Assembly: GCA_020725555.1 (NCBI GenBank) | Contig: DYEU01000001.1 | Location: forward strand, 1-64,000 | Reading direction: 5' to 3' | Length of the DNA stretch: 64,000 nt | Source of the DNA: Desulfatibacillum sp. | GTDB lineage: Bacteria > Desulfobacterota > Desulfobacteria > Desulfobacterales > SpSt-501 | In this document: positions 1-8,241 of the stretch, piece after piece | How the letters are laid out: the number at the start of each line of letters is the position of its first letter | How positions within the stretch are numbered: the first letter of the stretch is position 1 | Made by a program: the position numbers and the translations under genes | Notes under the pieces: generated by a model | The model's database searches: none | Seen by the model: the letters and a program-made list of their open reading frames with translations, nothing else | Told to the model about the DNA's origin: nothing

Positions 1-138
1 GCGCAAAAGCCCCAAAGCATGGTAAAGATAGCTGGTCGTCGCCATGGCTGGTCGGTCTCCTTTCTGTTCTTCGCCGGTTCAAAAAGGAAACCCTACCGCT
101 ATGGCGACGATTTTTTCAAACGATTTTCAAAACAATAT

Positions 139-345
139 TCACCCCCCCCACTTGTCTTGAAACCCGGCATTTGCCGGATGAACCAAAAACTTGATCAATG
201 CCAGCAAGCCTCCAAAGGGGCTCAACTGCTCCCGGCAGGTGTCGAAGGCCGTGGAAGCGTTGATTTTGCTGGCTCTGGCGCTGGGCTTCGAAATCCCTTT
301 ACAGTCATGGGTTTTAGCGATAGACAAATCTTGTTGTTTAACCAT
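139..345 (-). pseudogene. Transposase N-terminal fragment (IS1380-like)
   Basis: The 68-codon minus-strand frame has a good ribosome-binding site (GGGAGGT) before its ATG. Its residues 40-54, with the run PFGGLLALIKFL, resemble the beginning of IS1380-type DDE transposases as I remember them. After about residue 54 the similarity stops: the frame enters a small palindrome (ccggcaaatgccgg, around 167-180) and ends at 139. The catalytic DDE core is absent, so this is a remnant, not a working element. The flanking 1-510 is AT-richer than the rest of the window and holds no other convincing gene. A terminal repeat may lie near 385-400, but I could not find its partner. Family assignment is from memory and uncertain. 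Confidence 0.42.
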
Positions 346-510
346 CTGGGTGACCTCCCGTGTATAAGGGTTACTTCGGCAAAGTCCCTATAACACAGGT
401 TCCCCAGATGGTTTTCTTTTTTTGGAAAAAGAGTAGCTGCAAGATTCAGGTATAAAATCCCCTTCGGCGAAGAGGAAAGAGGCAAATTCACTCTCCTTCC
501 ATGAATGGCC

Positions 511-1059
511 CTAAAAAAAATTGTTCTCGGCTTGACTCAGCGGCACCGATGAGGCGTCCTTGGAAGAAAGCAGCGGCTCGTCGATCGGCCAGGCGATGGC
601 CACCTCGGGGTCGTTCCAGCGGAAGCCGCGGTCATATTGGGGGGCGTAATAGCCGGAGGTTTTGTAGAGGACCTCGCAGCGGTCGGTCAGGGCCAGGTAG
701 CCGTGAGCGAACCCCTCCGGGATGTAGAGCATGCGGCCGTCGTTTTCGGAGAGCTCGACCCCGACCCATTTCCCGTAGCCCGGCGATGAGCGGCGGATGT
801 CGACGGCGACGTCGAAGATGCGGCCGCGCAGGCAGCGCACCAGCTTGGCAATCGCCGCGGGCCGGATCTGGTAATGCATCCCCCGCAGAACCCCCTTGAT
901 GGAGCCGGCATGGTTGTCCTGGACGAAGCGCGGTAGCCCCAGCGCGGCAAAGGCCTCTTCGCGGAATGTCTCGGCGAAAAAGCCGCGCTCGTCGCGGGCG
1001 AATTCATGGGTGATCAAAAGAACGCCGGGCAGGCTGGTCTCTTGAGCCGCAAATCTCAT
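511..1059 (-). CDS. rfbC: dTDP-4-dehydrorhamnose 3,5-epimerase
   Basis: RmlC/RfbC epimerises C3 and C5 of dTDP-4-keto-6-deoxyglucose, the third step of dTDP-L-rhamnose synthesis for cell-surface polysaccharide. The 182-residue length matches the family. Visible motifs are RDERGFF near the N-terminus, QDNHAGSIKGVLRGMHYQ with the active-site His, the cupin segment PEGFAHGYLAL, and YKTSGYYAP, which carries the catalytic Tyr region. The usual companions rfbA, rfbB and rfbD are not in the window. They may lie beyond the left edge, past the transposase remnant. The gene is divergent from the response-regulator gene, with 291 bases between them; I saw no clear promoter in that gap. Confidence 0.93.
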   Translation of the reverse strand: MRFAAQETSLPGVLLITHEFARDERGFFAETFREEAFAALGLPRFVQDNHAGSIKGVLRGMHYQIRPAAIAKLVRCLRGRIFDVAVDIRRSSPGYGKWVGVELSENDGRMLYIPEGFAHGYLALTDRCEVLYKTSGYYAPQYDRGFRWNDPEVAIAWPIDEPLLSSKDASSVPLSQAENNFF

Positions 1060-1350
1060 GGGTCCGCCTTCAACCGATAGCTCCGCTTCCTCGATTCCTC
1101 CGCGGAAGCGAAAATAACATACCGAAATAATTGATTAAATATTTCAACCGGCAGAATGCTCTACACTTATAGAGAAAGCCCGTCGCGGTGTAAAGAGCTT
1201 TGATTTCGTAAGCACTATCGATAAACTCGGATTCCCCGGTTCCGAGCCTTTGGACGCCGGATTTGCACCCACCACCGGGATGTGCGATAATGCTTTTGAA
1301 TCGAGCAGAACCTCTCCGGAGGTGAACCTCATTCAAGGGGGCATGGCCGC

Positions 1351-1737
1351 ATGCAGCGCATCTTGATTATCGACGACGAACCTCAGATCCGCTCCATGGT
1401 CCGCCTCATCCTCGAGCGGGAAGGTTATACGGTCCTCGAGGCCGTGGACGGGGCGGAGGGTCTGAAAATCTTCCGTGAGAAACCGGCCGATCTGATCCTG
1501 ACCGATCTGATCATGCCGAACAAGGACGGGATCGGCATGATCATCGAACTCAAGAAGGAGTTCCCCGACGTCAAAATCATCGCCATGTCCGGCGGCGGCC
1601 TCAACCGGCCGGAAGGCTACCTGCGCGGCGCGCAGAAACTCGGCGCGGCGGCCACGCTGGCGAAACCCATCAACCGCCAGGACCTGGTTCGGGTCGTGCG
1701 GGACACCCTGAAGGCCGATGCCCCTTCTGCGGCCTAA
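1351..1737 (+). CDS. Receiver-only response regulator (CheY-like)
   Basis: The 128-residue protein is a single receiver domain with no output domain. The acidic pair D8/D9, phospho-acceptor D52 (ILTDLIMP), switch Ser S80 (AMSGG) and conserved Lys K105 (TLAKP) are all present, so it should be phosphorylatable. The start has a good AAGGGGG site just upstream. An out-of-frame ATG at 1343 was discarded. No histidine kinase lies in the window. The stop overlaps the possible start of the next gene by 20 bases, so the two may be co-transcribed. It could act as a phosphorelay intermediate or bind a partner protein. The output is unknown. Confidence 0.9.
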   Translation: MQRILIIDDEPQIRSMVRLILEREGYTVLEAVDGAEGLKIFREKPADLILTDLIMPNKDGIGMIIELKKEFPDVKIIAMSGGGLNRPEGYLRGAQKLGAAATLAKPINRQDLVRVVRDTLKADAPSAA

Positions 1738-2614
1738 GACCCCTTCCCCCGCAACCTGCAAGTCTGCGGTGAAGCCGGCCACTCGATTGCACCCCCGCAG
1801 CCTCGTTTTTCGGGGGCTTCTTTTCGTTTTGGCCGCGGCCGCTTTTCTCGAGACGGCCATGCCTCGTCTGCTGCACGCAGGGGACGTTATCCTCTTCCAC
1901 GACGGGATGCGCACCCTGTGCACCGGCCGGGCCTGGGAGGAGAAAGACCAGGTGCATTGCGAATACCGCGGGGCCGTCCTCACCTACCCGCGACGGGATG
2001 TTCTCCGCATCGAGAAGGCGCCCGTCACCCCGGCCAAGGAGGAGGTCCCGAAGCCCCAATCCGCTGTGCCCCCCAGCCCTCCCGGAGCTCCCCCGGCCGG
2101 CCGGTCGATCGCCCCGGAAGCCGTCAAGCCTCCCCGGTCGACTTCATCGGCCAAGGGGCCGGGGCCCCTCTTCTACGACCCCCGGCGGCCCAAGCGCTAC
2201 TGGAGCGCCCCGGATCGGCACCACGACACCTACGAGCAGGCCGTTGCCGCGCTCTCCGCCGAGTTCGGCCAACCCCCCGCTTGGGTCGAGGAGCGTCTTG
2301 CGGACATCAACGACCTGAACGAGATCCGCGAACGGCTGCGGGGGGAGCTGAAGGCCACGGGAGAGACGGGCCGCGACGAAAACCGGCAACCCGCCTTTGC
2401 GGCTTCGGGAGTCGAGTTCTACAACCCGCGCCGCCCGAAGCGCTACTGGACCTCGCCCCAGGCGCAGCACGACACGCTGGCCGATGCCCTGCAGGCGCTC
2501 TCCCGCGAGTTCGGAAAGCCCCCCGAATGGGTCGAGCGCCACATGGGGGAGGCAAACGACACCGGGCTCATCCGCCGCTCCCTCCAGGAAGCCCTCGCCG
2601 CCGGAAAACCCTGA
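1718..2614 (+). CDS. Exported protein with two copies of a 55-residue repeat
   Basis: I do not recognise a named family. The protein has a hydrophobic signal segment (about residues 30-48), then a small basic-acidic domain beginning GDVILFHDGMRT (about 55-100). A Pro-rich linker follows, then two copies of a repeat at roughly 167-222 and 230-290. Both copies share PRRPKRYW, an HDT motif, an EFG segment, PPxWVE and a closing helix. The duplication suggests two identical binding modules facing the periplasm. The ATG at 1718 overlaps the response-regulator end. An in-frame GTG at 1769 would give a shorter, more typical signal peptide, so the start is uncertain. A sigma-70-like promoter lies just after the stop, so the next gene has its own transcription start. 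Confidence 0.72.
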   Translation: MPLLRPKTPSPATCKSAVKPATRLHPRSLVFRGLLFVLAAAAFLETAMPRLLHAGDVILFHDGMRTLCTGRAWEEKDQVHCEYRGAVLTYPRRDVLRIEKAPVTPAKEEVPKPQSAVPPSPPGAPPAGRSIAPEAVKPPRSTSSAKGPGPLFYDPRRPKRYWSAPDRHHDTYEQAVAALSAEFGQPPAWVEERLADINDLNEIRERLRGELKATGETGRDENRQPAFAASGVEFYNPRRPKRYWTSPQAQHDTLADALQALSREFGKPPEWVERHMGEANDTGLIRRSLQEALAAGKP

Positions 2615-2632
2615 CGGGCGGTCCCGTCGCGG

Positions 2633-2661
2633 TTGACAGCGCCTTTTCTTTCCGATACGAT
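2633..2661 (+). promoter_or_regulatory. Sigma-70 promoter for the coiled-coil membrane gene
   Basis: TTGACA (2633-2638) and TACGAT (2656-2661) are separated by 17 bases. This places transcription start near 2668. It rules out the TTG at 2633 as the start of the next gene, because that codon is the -35 box itself. Confidence 0.7.
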
Positions 2662-2692
2662 CAAAAAATATTCATTGTCAATTGAACATCTT

Positions 2693-3295
2693 ATGGGCGA
2701 ATGGATCGGAGCGGGCATGCGCCAGGCGAACGCGTTGATGATCGGCATCAGCCGCGATGTGCTGATCCTCGTCAGGATCATCGCCAGTTGTGTCACGGCG
2801 GGGCTGCTCATTTTCTTCATCTCGGCCCTCTCCGGCGAGGATCTGCTGAAGAACCACGGCTCGATCAAGGAGCTCGAAAAGCTCCTCGGTGAGATCTCAT
2901 CCGAGCTGAACGGCGGAATCGAGCGCCGCGTGCGCCAGCTCGGCGAAATACCGCAGCGCAACCCCTACCGCAAGTTCTACGCCGCCGAGCTCGCCAAGGA
3001 GATCCACGAGACCGCCTACCTCACCGAAAAGCAGAAGATCCTCTTCGACACCTTCAACGTCCGCGATTTCGAAGCCAAGTCCAAGCGGCTCGTCGCCTAC
3101 TCCGAAACCGCCGACATCGACGGCCTGATGAATGAGCTCGACATCGTCAAGCGCGAGCTCAAGAACTCCTCGAACCTCCTCGACAAGCGGAAAGAAAAGC
3201 TCGAACGCCAGCGAAGCGCCTACCTCTTTCTTTTTTTCATCCTGTGGGTCGCCATTTACTTCTACTACGGCCGCGGCTTCATCCGCGGCCGCTGA
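2693..3295 (+). CDS. Membrane-anchored coiled-coil protein, unknown function
   Basis: The protein has a transmembrane helix at about residues 20-45, a long charged helical region rich in Lys and Glu, and a second hydrophobic segment (LFLFFILWVAIYFYYG) near the C-terminus. This gives a hairpin with a soluble coiled-coil loop. I do not recognise the family. The start at 2693 was chosen because the upstream TTG overlaps a promoter. ATG 2717, with GGAG five bases before it, is an equally good alternative. It lies 18 bases before the ExeA-OmpA gene, so the two are probably co-transcribed and may act together at the inner membrane. Confidence 0.75.
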   Translation: MGEWIGAGMRQANALMIGISRDVLILVRIIASCVTAGLLIFFISALSGEDLLKNHGSIKELEKLLGEISSELNGGIERRVRQLGEIPQRNPYRKFYAAELAKEIHETAYLTEKQKILFDTFNVRDFEAKSKRLVAYSETADIDGLMNELDIVKRELKNSSNLLDKRKEKLERQRSAYLFLFFILWVAIYFYYGRGFIRGR

Positions 3296-3313
3296 GCCGC
3301 ACGGGCGGGCCCC

Positions 3314-4837
3314 ATGTACCTCCGGCACTACCAGCTCCAGCGCAAGCCGTTCCAGATCACGACCGACCCCGCCTTCATGTGGCTCGGGGAAAAGCACGCC
3401 GAGGCGCTGGCGACCCTGAAGTACGGCATCCAGGAAAACAAGGGCTTCCTCCTGCTCACGGGCGACGTGGGGACCGGCAAGACCGCCCTGATCAAGTTGC
3501 TCCTGCAGCAGATCGACGTCTCCGTCCTGGTCGCGACGGTCCCCGACCCGGGGATGGAGGCGATCGATTTTTTCAACTTTCTCGCCGACGAGTTCGGCAT
3601 GAAACGGCGTTTCGTCTCGAAGGGCGAGTTCCTGATCGAGTTCAAGCGGCTCCTGCTCGCGGCCCACGCGGCGAAGCGCCAGGTTCTCCTGATCGTCGAC
3701 GAGGCCCAGCGGCTGAGCCCCGACATGATCGAGCAGGTGCGGCTCCTCTCCAACATCGAGCTCGAGAACCGCAAGCTCATCAACATCTTCTTCGTGGGGC
3801 AGACGGAGTTCAACCGCACGCTGCTCGAGGAAAGCGTGCGGGCCGTGCGGCAGCGCATCACGGTGAGCTATCACATCGAGCCGCTCGCCGAGAAGGAGAC
3901 GGCCCAGTACATCGAGCACCGCCTGAAGGTGGCCGGGGCCCGGCAGGCGATCTTCACGCCGGCCGCCATTCGGCGCATCCACGCCTTCTCGGGGGGCAAC
4001 CCGCGCCTGATCAACATCCTCTGCGATCACGCCCTGCTGACGGGCTACTCCCGAGGGGTGCGGACGATCGACCCCGCGATCGTCCAGGAGTGCGAGCGGG
4101 AACTGCGTCTCCCCGAAATGCGGGCGGCCGAGTTCAAGGAGAAAACCGCAAGCGGGTTCGTCGCCCCAGGCGATGGGGCGCCCCTCTCCCCGCAGGGCCC
4201 CGCCGGGGATGGCCCCCCCGCCTGGAGGCTCCCGGCGCTTTTGGTCGCGCTGCTCTTGACGGCCTTCGCCGGGATCGTCCTCTACCAGTACCGCAGCGAT
4301 CCCCCCCGACGCTGGGCGACCGAGGAGATCGCCCCCCAGAGCTACCCCGCCATCACCGGGGCGAAGCGCGAAGCCGCCCGGGAGGCCGAGACGCAGCCGG
4401 CCGCGCCCGCCGCCCCGGCCGCCCCGCTGCTCGCGGCGGCGGGCGGGGACGCCCCGCCCCGGGAGGTCTCGCGCGAGACGCTGCGGACCAACCCCTTCGC
4501 CCAGGGGAAGATCATCCTCTTTTTCCCGCACAACTCCAACGAGCTGCGCAGGGACGTGCTGGAGGGGCTCGACGAAATCGCCAAGTACCTCAAGGCCGAG
4601 AAACACCTCAAGGTCCGGATCACCGGCTACACCGACAGCGTCGGCCCGCTCACCTACAACCTGAGCGTCTCGCAGTTCCGCGCGAACTCGGTCAGGAGCT
4701 ACCTCGCCGGCAAGGGGATCGAGCCCGAGCGCCTGGTCGCGGTCGGCCTGGGGCCCAAGGACCCCATCGCCTCAAACGACACCCCCGAAGGCCGCGAGCG
4801 GAACCGCCGCGTCGAGATCGAGCCGCTCCGCGACTGA
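3314..4837 (+). CDS. ExeA/GspA-like AAA ATPase fused to OmpA peptidoglycan-binding domain
   Basis: Residues 1-265 form an ExeA/GspA-type ATPase: Walker A GDVGTGKT (50-57), Walker B LLIVDEAQ (125-132), and the sensor region GGNPRLINILCDHAL. A single transmembrane helix lies at about 306-324, followed by a Pro/Ala linker. Residues 399-507 are an OmpA-like domain (GYTDSVG, the NLSVSQFRANSV helix, ERNRRVEI) that binds peptidoglycan. The topology is a cytoplasmic ATPase coupled to a periplasmic wall-binding domain. ExeA in Aeromonas helps insert the secretin through the peptidoglycan. Here no secretin gene lies nearby, so the partner is unknown. OmpA at this position replaces the peptidoglycan-binding domain more usual in ExeA. 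Confidence 0.88.
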   Translation: MYLRHYQLQRKPFQITTDPAFMWLGEKHAEALATLKYGIQENKGFLLLTGDVGTGKTALIKLLLQQIDVSVLVATVPDPGMEAIDFFNFLADEFGMKRRFVSKGEFLIEFKRLLLAAHAAKRQVLLIVDEAQRLSPDMIEQVRLLSNIELENRKLINIFFVGQTEFNRTLLEESVRAVRQRITVSYHIEPLAEKETAQYIEHRLKVAGARQAIFTPAAIRRIHAFSGGNPRLINILCDHALLTGYSRGVRTIDPAIVQECERELRLPEMRAAEFKEKTASGFVAPGDGAPLSPQGPAGDGPPAWRLPALLVALLLTAFAGIVLYQYRSDPPRRWATEEIAPQSYPAITGAKREAAREAETQPAAPAAPAAPLLAAAGGDAPPREVSRETLRTNPFAQGKIILFFPHNSNELRRDVLEGLDEIAKYLKAEKHLKVRITGYTDSVGPLTYNLSVSQFRANSVRSYLAGKGIEPERLVAVGLGPKDPIASNDTPEGRERNRRVEIEPLRD

Positions 4838-4855
4838 CGCCTCCCTGCCCGGTTT

Positions 4856-5314
4856 TCAGCCGGCGAACCCGAAGCGCTCGGCGAGCAGGCGCAGGGTTCT
4901 TTTGCTGACGGCGAGCCCCTTCATCTCCTCCGGGGTCACCCAGCGGGCGTCGGCCGCATCGCTCGCCGCCCGCGGCTCCCCCGCAACCCATTCGGCCGCG
5001 AGATCGACGATCACGTAGTGAAAGCGGACGCGGCCCGCCTCGTCTTTTTCGATCACGTCGAAGGCGGCCACCGGCTCGAGCGCCCGGATCTCCACCCCGG
5101 TCTCCTCGCGGATCTCGCGCTCGGCCGCCTCCCGGAGGGTTTCCCCGAGAAGCACCCCGCCCCCCGGTATGGCCCAGACCCCGGCGGAGGGCGGAAAGGC
5201 CCGCTTGACCAGCAGGACGGCCCCGTCGCGAAAGACCACCGCGCCCACGGCCGGCCGCGGCCGGTCGGGGTAGGCGTTTGCCTCCTCCTGCCCCGTCGTC
5301 CCCGTCATTGACAC
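4856..5314 (-). CDS. NUDIX hydrolase
   Basis: The protein is a 152-residue NUDIX-fold pyrophosphohydrolase with an intact Nudix box: G-GVLLG-E, then seven residues, then REIREETGV, all around residues 52-75. The N-terminal strand RPAVGAVVFRDGAVLLVKR and the preceding PGGG are typical of ADP-ribose pyrophosphatase or MutT-like enzymes. The substrate cannot be told from sequence. Two in-frame ATGs (5314, 5308) could serve as start. The 5' end overlaps a promoter reading the other way to the aminotransferase gene, so the two genes are divergent and tightly packed. Confidence 0.88.
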   Translation of the reverse strand: MSMTGTTGQEEANAYPDRPRPAVGAVVFRDGAVLLVKRAFPPSAGVWAIPGGGVLLGETLREAAEREIREETGVEIRALEPVAAFDVIEKDEAGRVRFHYVIVDLAAEWVAGEPRAASDAADARWVTPEEMKGLAVSKRTLRLLAERFGFAG

Positions 5315-5336
5315 CCTCCCGGTTTTCCCTTACGAA
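5308..5336 (+). promoter_or_regulatory. Sigma-70 promoter for the aminotransferase
   Basis: TTGACA (5308-5313) is followed after 17 bases by TACGAA (5331-5336), 48 bases before the aminotransferase ATG. The -35 box lies on top of the NUDIX start codon on the opposite strand. Confidence 0.55.
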
Positions 5337-5383
5337 GCCAAGGATTCGAAGAACCGCACGGACCCCAAGGAACGATCGTCCCC

Positions 5384-6526
5384 ATGCAGCTTCCCTCCAA
5401 ACTGCCCGAGGTCGGAGCGACCATCTTTTCGGAAATGACCCAACTCGCCCAGGAATGCGGGGCGATCAACCTCTCCCAGGGGTTTCCGGATTTCGACCCG
5501 GACCCCGAGCTGCAGGAGCTCGTGGCCCGGTTCATGCGCGCGGGTCACAACCAGTACGCCCCCATGCCCGGGGTGCCCGCCCTGCGCGAGCGCATCGCCG
5601 CGAAGACCCTCGCGCTCTACGGCGCCGCCTACGACCCGGAGACGGAAATCACGGTCACAACCGGCGCCACCGAGGCCCTCTACGCGTCGATCACCGCGGT
5701 CGTCCACCCCGGCGACGAGGTGATCCTCCTCGAGCCCGCCTACGACTGCTACGCGCCGATCGTGCGCTTAAGCGGCGGGGTCCCGGTGCCGCTCCCGCTC
5801 GAATACCCCTCCTGGCGCATCGACTGGCAGGGGCTGCAGGAACGCATCGGCCCGCGCACCCGGCTTCTGCTGCTCAATTTCCCCCACAACCCGACCGGCG
5901 CCGTTCTCTCCCCCGAGGACCTCGAGGCGCTCGCCGCCGTGCTGCGGCCGACCCCGGTCCTCGTCCTGAGCGACGAGGTCTACGAGCACGTCGTCTTCGA
6001 CGGCCTGAGGCACTGGGGGATGTCCGCCCACCCCGAGCTTCGCGGCCGCAGCTTCGTGGTGAGCTCCTTCGCCAAGACCTACCACACGACCGGGTGGAAG
6101 GTGGGCTACTGTCTCGCCCCGGCGGAGCTCACGCGCGAGCTGCGCAAGGTCCACCAGTACATCGTCTTTTCGGTGAACACGCCGATCCAGCACGCCTACG
6201 CGGCCTTTCTCGAGGACAGGCGCCGCTACCTGGAGCTGCCCGCCTTCTACCAAAAAAAACGCGACCTCTTTCTTTCCCTGCTCGAGGGATCCCGCTTCCG
6301 CCCCCTCCCCTGCCGCGGCACCTACTACCTGCTGCTCGATTACTCGCGCATCAGCGACGAGCCGGAAGGGGCGTTCGCCCGGCGCCTCACGCGCGAGCAC
6401 GGCGTCGCCGCCATTCCCCCCTCGGTCTTCTACCACGACCGCACCGATCGCCGGCTGCTGCGCTTCTGCTTTGCCAAGAGGGAAGAAACGCTCCGGGCCG
6501 CCGCCGCGCGGCTTCGCCGCATCTGA
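5384..6526 (+). CDS. Class I/II PLP aminotransferase (methionine/kynurenine aminotransferase type)
   Basis: The 380-residue fold-type I aminotransferase has the PLP-binding Lys at K231 in SSFAKTYHTTGWKVGY. It also shows NFPHNPTG (165-172), the SDEVYEH segment and the C-terminal RFCFA substrate-binding Arg region. The N-terminal INLSQGFPDFD and the overall pattern match YbdL (methionine aminotransferase) and kynurenine aminotransferase relatives. In such bacteria these transaminate 4-methylthio-2-oxobutanoate or aromatic amino acids. The exact substrate is inferred. An AAGGA site lies upstream of the ATG. A hairpin after the stop is shared with the converging thioredoxin-reductase gene. Confidence 0.88.
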   Translation: MQLPSKLPEVGATIFSEMTQLAQECGAINLSQGFPDFDPDPELQELVARFMRAGHNQYAPMPGVPALRERIAAKTLALYGAAYDPETEITVTTGATEALYASITAVVHPGDEVILLEPAYDCYAPIVRLSGGVPVPLPLEYPSWRIDWQGLQERIGPRTRLLLLNFPHNPTGAVLSPEDLEALAAVLRPTPVLVLSDEVYEHVVFDGLRHWGMSAHPELRGRSFVVSSFAKTYHTTGWKVGYCLAPAELTRELRKVHQYIVFSVNTPIQHAYAAFLEDRRRYLELPAFYQKKRDLFLSLLEGSRFRPLPCRGTYYLLLDYSRISDEPEGAFARRLTREHGVAAIPPSVFYHDRTDRRLLRFCFAKREETLRAAAARLRRI

Positions 6527-6529
6527 AGG

Positions 6530-6564
6530 AAAAAGCGCCGCCGCAGGCGAGCCTGCGGCGGCGC
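6530..6564 (-). terminator. Intrinsic terminator of the ispD-thioredoxin reductase transcript
   Basis: A perfect 13-bp GC stem (6535-6547 with 6552-6564) and CGAG tetraloop are followed, on the minus strand, by a T tract (A tract 6530-6534 on the plus strand). It lies between two converging genes and ends the minus-strand operon. It may also slow transcription from the plus side. Confidence 0.85.
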
Positions 6565-6591
6565 GATCCCGGGCGGTTCCCGCGCAGGCGG

Positions 6592-8241
6592 TCAGGCCGT
6601 GGCCTTCCGGGTCGTGGCTTCCTGCATCCAATAGGGGTGGATCATGTCCTCGAAGAGCGTCATCGCCGCCTCGGCGCCCTGGCCGGCCGCGGTGACGATC
6701 TGCTTGTAGCCGCCCTCGACGTCGCCCGCGGAGTAGACCCCCGGCAGGCTCGTGCGGTGGCGGCCGTCATGCTTGATGTAGCCGTCCTCGGTCAGCTCCA
6801 GGCCGAGCTGCCGGGCGAGTTCCACGGCGGGCTCGTAGCCGATGGCGATGAAGACCCCGTCGGCGGCGACGGCGCGGGTCTCGCCCGTGCGGTTGTTCTG
6901 CAGAAGGACCTCGCGCACGCGGTCTTCGCCGCGGATTTCGCGCACCTCCGTGTTCCAGAGCACCGGGATCCCGTTGTCGAAGAGCTGCCGGGAGAGAAAC
7001 TCCTGCGCGCGCAGCTTGTCCCGGCGGTGGACCAGCGTCACCTTCACCCCGATGTGATGCAGGTGGAGCGCCTCGGTCACCGCGCTGTTGCCGCCGCCTA
7101 CCATGAGGACGCTCTTTCCCCGGAAGAGTGGCCCGTCGCAGGTGCTGCAGTAGCTGACGCCGCGGCCCGAGAGGCGACTTTCGCCGGGGACGCCCAGGTG
7201 GCGGTGGCTGGCGCCGGTGGCGAGCAACAGGCTTTTCGTCTCGAAGCGCCGCCGGCTGGTCCGCACGCGGATCGGCCGCCCGTGCTGGATCTCGAGCACG
7301 CTTTCCCCGAGGAAGATCTGCACGTACTGCAAGGCGTGGCTCACCATGATGTCGACGAGGGTTTTGCCGCCGACCGAAGTGAAGCCCGGGTAGTTTTCCA
7401 CGACGGGGGTGAGGGCGACCTGGCCGCCCAGCGCCTGGCGCTCGATGATCGCCGTTTTCAACCCGCTCCGCACGGCATAGATCCCGGCCGTGAGCCCCGC
7501 GGGGCCGCCGCCCACGATCAGCAGGTCCGTCTGAACCTCCTCGGCGTCGCTTTCGGGGATGAAGATCGTCTGCGGCTCGAGCTTGAGCAGCGAGAGCGCG
7601 AAGACCTCCTCGGCCTGTGCGCCCAGCCCGATCAAGGTCTCCTCGGCGAAGACCTGCGGCACGCTCTGCGCCGCGTAGCGGTCGGCGAGTTCGGGCTCGG
7701 CCTGGATGTCGATGATCTCGACGGAGACGAGGTCGGGCTTTTCGATGGCCGCCTTGACCGCGTTCACCACCTGCTGCGGGCAGTACGGGCAGGTCGGGCT
7801 GACGAAGACCTTGACCCGCCGCGGGCCGTCGATGCGCCGCACGACCTTGCGCGCCTGCTCGGAGAGCTGGCTTTGGCCCATGCCGACGAGCAGCAGGATC
7901 TCGAGAAAGCTTCGCGCCTCCTCGCCCATGGGCGCCCCCCGCCAGCGGATCGCGTAGCGGTCGGGGGCGATGAGCAGCGTCGGCGCCCCCTCGATCCCCT
8001 GGCGCCGGGCTTCCTCGTGGCGGATGTCGTATTCCTTGAGGGTGATCCGCGGGTTCAGCTCGCGGAAGGCGCGGATCACCTGGCGCGCGGCCTGGGCGAA
8101 GACCGAGTCGGCCTGCCGGTCGGTGAAGAGCACGAGCGGGATGCCGTGCGGCAGTTTCTCGAACGCCTGGCGCAGCTGCCGCAGGGTGGCCTCGGCGGCG
8201 AGATCCGCTCCGGACCCGCCCGAGGGGGGGGATGGCTTCAT
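6592..8241 (-). CDS. AhpF-like thioredoxin reductase with N-terminal double thioredoxin fold
   Basis: The protein is a 549-residue fusion. Residues 1-225 form two thioredoxin-like folds; the second carries a CPYC redox pair (C151/C154), the first has no CxxC. Residues 235-549 are a thioredoxin-reductase flavoprotein: FAD motif GGGPAGLTAG (244-253), catalytic CSTC (C365/C368), NADPH motif GGGNSAVTEA (382-391), and a C-terminal SAGDVEGG FAD site. This is the AhpF/protein-disulfide-oxidoreductase architecture: electrons pass from NAD(P)H through FAD and CSTC to CPYC and on to a peroxiredoxin or disulfide substrate. No peroxiredoxin (ahpC) is adjacent. The start ATG overlaps the ispD stop (ATGA), implying translational coupling. 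A strong terminator follows. Confidence 0.9.
   Translation of the reverse strand: MKPSPPSGGSGADLAAEATLRQLRQAFEKLPHGIPLVLFTDRQADSVFAQAARQVIRAFRELNPRITLKEYDIRHEEARRQGIEGAPTLLIAPDRYAIRWRGAPMGEEARSFLEILLLVGMGQSQLSEQARKVVRRIDGPRRVKVFVSPTCPYCPQQVVNAVKAAIEKPDLVSVEIIDIQAEPELADRYAAQSVPQVFAEETLIGLGAQAEEVFALSLLKLEPQTIFIPESDAEEVQTDLLIVGGGPAGLTAGIYAVRSGLKTAIIERQALGGQVALTPVVENYPGFTSVGGKTLVDIMVSHALQYVQIFLGESVLEIQHGRPIRVRTSRRRFETKSLLLATGASHRHLGVPGESRLSGRGVSYCSTCDGPLFRGKSVLMVGGGNSAVTEALHLHHIGVKVTLVHRRDKLRAQEFLSRQLFDNGIPVLWNTEVREIRGEDRVREVLLQNNRTGETRAVAADGVFIAIGYEPAVELARQLGLELTEDGYIKHDGRHRTSLPGVYSAGDVEGGYKQIVTAAGQGAEAAMTLFEDMIHPYWMQEATTRKATA

Noticed and set aside
1-393. Plus-strand frame 19-393
   Set aside because: It has no domain or ribosome-binding site and is antisense to the transposase fragment.
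2633-2692. TTG start for the coiled-coil membrane gene
   Set aside because: The TTG is the -35 box of a good promoter, so it would not be transcribed.
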